DNA from: an uncultured Burkholderiaceae bacterium
GTDB lineage: Bacteria > Pseudomonadota > Gammaproteobacteria > Burkholderiales > Burkholderiaceae
Length of the DNA: 7,506 nt
Direction: 5' to 3'
Assembly: GCA_937871985.1 (NCBI GenBank)
Contig: CALMPB010000429.1
Coordinates: 1 to 7,506 of the forward strand
Shown here: positions 6,684-7,506 of the stretch, in pieces
Layout: every line of letters starts with the position of its first letter
Position numbering within the stretch: the first letter of the stretch is position 1
The notes under the pieces: generated by a model
Database searches by the model: none
Told to the model about the DNA's origin: nothing
What the model saw: only the letters and a program-made list of their open reading frames with translations
Made by a program: the position numbers and the translations under genes

Positions 6684-7506
6684 TCAGCGCACGATGGCGA
6701 GGAAGTCCCCGGCCCGTGCTTTGGGATCCGACGCCACCGCCAACAGCGCGCCAGCATCTCCTTGCAATCCCGCCCAGCCGCAGCAGTCCGCGGCTTTGAG
6801 CATGAGTTCTTCGTCCGTCAAAGGCAGGCTCGCGGAGCCGCGCAACGCATCGATCCTGCGCTCGAGGCGCTTGCCATCGCGCAGGTAGACGCTCACGAAC
6901 GCCCAGCGCGGCATGATCGATTCGCCCTGTGCGCTGCGCCCCTGCACAAACGGCAGGAAGTTCTGAACCGCGGCGCGTTGTACGTTTTCGTCCTTGAAGG
7001 TCGCTAGGCCGATCTGGCCGTCCAGCAGCGCCGCGACGACCGCGTACTCCAGGCTGAACTTGCCCTGCAGGCCGGTCGTGGGCCGGTGATGAATGAGCGG
7101 AACCAGCGCGCCGGGGCTGGTTTCGATTTCCACGCGTTCGACATCCGCCAGCGTGATGCCGTGCTCCTTGCGCAGGTCCAGCAGGCCGTCCAGGGTTCTG
7201 TGGGTCGCATAGCACAGCGGATATTTCTTGACCTCCAGTCCGCTCGCGCTCAGTTCGAGCGGCGCCAGGCCCAGCGTCTCCAGCGCGGCAGAAAGGTCCT
7301 GCCCCTGCCCGTACAGCGCGGCGTACCCTTGCTGGGCATCCATGGCGTCGCGCGATGAGGTGAATCCCGCCTGCGCCAACCGTGCTGCGCGAAGCGCCGC
7401 CGCATTGGCGTGGCCCGCCTGAAAGGATTTCGCATCGGAGCCGAAATTCGCGCGCGTACCGGCCGCCTGCGCGACAGCGATGCCTATCGCATGCGCCGTC
7501 TGCTGC
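6684..7506 (-). CDS. MmgE/PrpD family protein (5' end cut by window edge)
   Basis: The C-terminal 273 residues are visible; family members are about 450, so the N-terminal third or more lies past the right edge. The family includes 2-methylcitrate dehydratase and cis-aconitate decarboxylase. Seen, numbering from the first complete codon: NFGSDAKSFQAGHANAAAL (20-38), with Lys26 at the place of the conserved lysine in the family's TK..HAG.A motif, and QAGFTS (45-50). Further on are KKYPLCYATHRTLDG, matching the family's KPYPxC..TH..ID block, then GKFSLEYAVVAALLDGQIGLATF, matching the conserved FS.EY..A.ALLDG block. There is no internal start. An apparent start at 7379 is a TTG inside the conserved region and is not the true one. 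It lies 38 bases upstream of the acyl-CoA dehydrogenase gene, likely co-transcribed. Many members have unknown substrates, so specific dehydratase activity is not claimed. Confidence 0.93.
   Translation of the reverse strand, partial: QQTAHAIGIAVAQAAGTRANFGSDAKSFQAGHANAAALRAARLAQAGFTSSRDAMDAQQGYAALYGQGQDLSAALETLGLAPLELSASGLEVKKYPLCYATHRTLDGLLDLRKEHGITLADVERVEIETSPGALVPLIHHRPTTGLQGKFSLEYAVVAALLDGQIGLATFKDENVQRAAVQNFLPFVQGRSAQGESIMPRWAFVSVYLRDGKRLERRIDALRGSASLPLTDEELMLKAADCCGWAGLQGDAGALLAVASDPKARAGDFLAIVR

Noticed and set aside
5461..6888. Long plus-strand open frame of 475 codons antisense to the acyl-CoA dehydrogenase
   Set aside because: The opposite strand encodes a full acyl-CoA dehydrogenase with all signatures. 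The antisense frame is rich in Arg, His, Gln and Ala with no recognisable domain, as expected from GC-skewed codon positions, and it runs into the neighbouring PrpD-like gene.
6646..7215. N-terminal extension of the acyl-CoA dehydrogenase frame by 190 codons, suggesting a fusion protein
   Set aside because: The extension overlaps the PrpD-like gene in another frame, its sequence is low-complexity Arg/Gly/Ala, and a clear ribosome site and family-type N-terminus sit at 6645.
1..7506. Mobile element, defence system, CRISPR array or RNA gene
   Set aside because: No transposase or integrase motifs, terminal repeats, regularly spaced repeats or tRNA/rRNA-like segments were seen; all coding space is taken by metabolic and transport families.

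Overview
The window is GC-rich, densely coding bacterial chromosome. It carries seven protein genes and no RNA genes, insertion sequences or CRISPR arrays. Two Bug/TctC-type periplasmic solute-binding proteins sit among CoA-dependent catabolic genes. That gene content and base composition suggest a betaproteobacterium of the Burkholderiales, perhaps the Bordetella/Achromobacter group, where Bug families are hugely expanded. This assignment is inference from gene content, not from a marker gene.

Layout, left to right. Bases 1-2999 hold a minus-strand operon read from right to left: a Bug solute-binding protein (2016-2999), a CaiB/BaiF class III CoA-transferase-like protein (732-1970), and a second CaiB/BaiF CoA-transferase (735 to the left edge, C-terminus missing). 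The two CoA-transferase genes overlap by ATGA. Bases 3000-3287 are a divergent intergenic control region with a perfect 10-bp palindrome close to the Bug gene. Bases 3288-4307 (plus strand) encode a D-isomer-specific 2-hydroxyacid dehydrogenase. Bases 4308-4368 hold two tandem stem-loops between convergent genes; their T-runs fit termination of the minus-strand transcript. Bases 4369-7506 hold a second minus-strand operon: an MmgE/PrpD-family protein (N-terminus off the right edge), an acyl-CoA dehydrogenase (5458-6645), and a second Bug protein (4369-5379) preceded by an intercistronic stem-loop.

Working model (inference): the Bug proteins capture one or two carboxylates in the periplasm. 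The CoA-transferase pair moves CoA onto the acid, the acyl-CoA dehydrogenase introduces a double bond, the PrpD-like protein acts on a polycarboxylate or hydroxyacid, and the 2-hydroxyacid dehydrogenase interconverts a 2-keto and a 2-hydroxy acid. No membrane subunits (TctA/TctB), hydratase, thiolase or regulator gene lie in the window, so the substrate cannot be named. The most notable point is that the adjacent CoA-transferases appear unequal: the downstream one keeps the catalytic aspartate, while the upstream one seems to have lost it. That suggests a heteromeric enzyme of the BbsEF kind.
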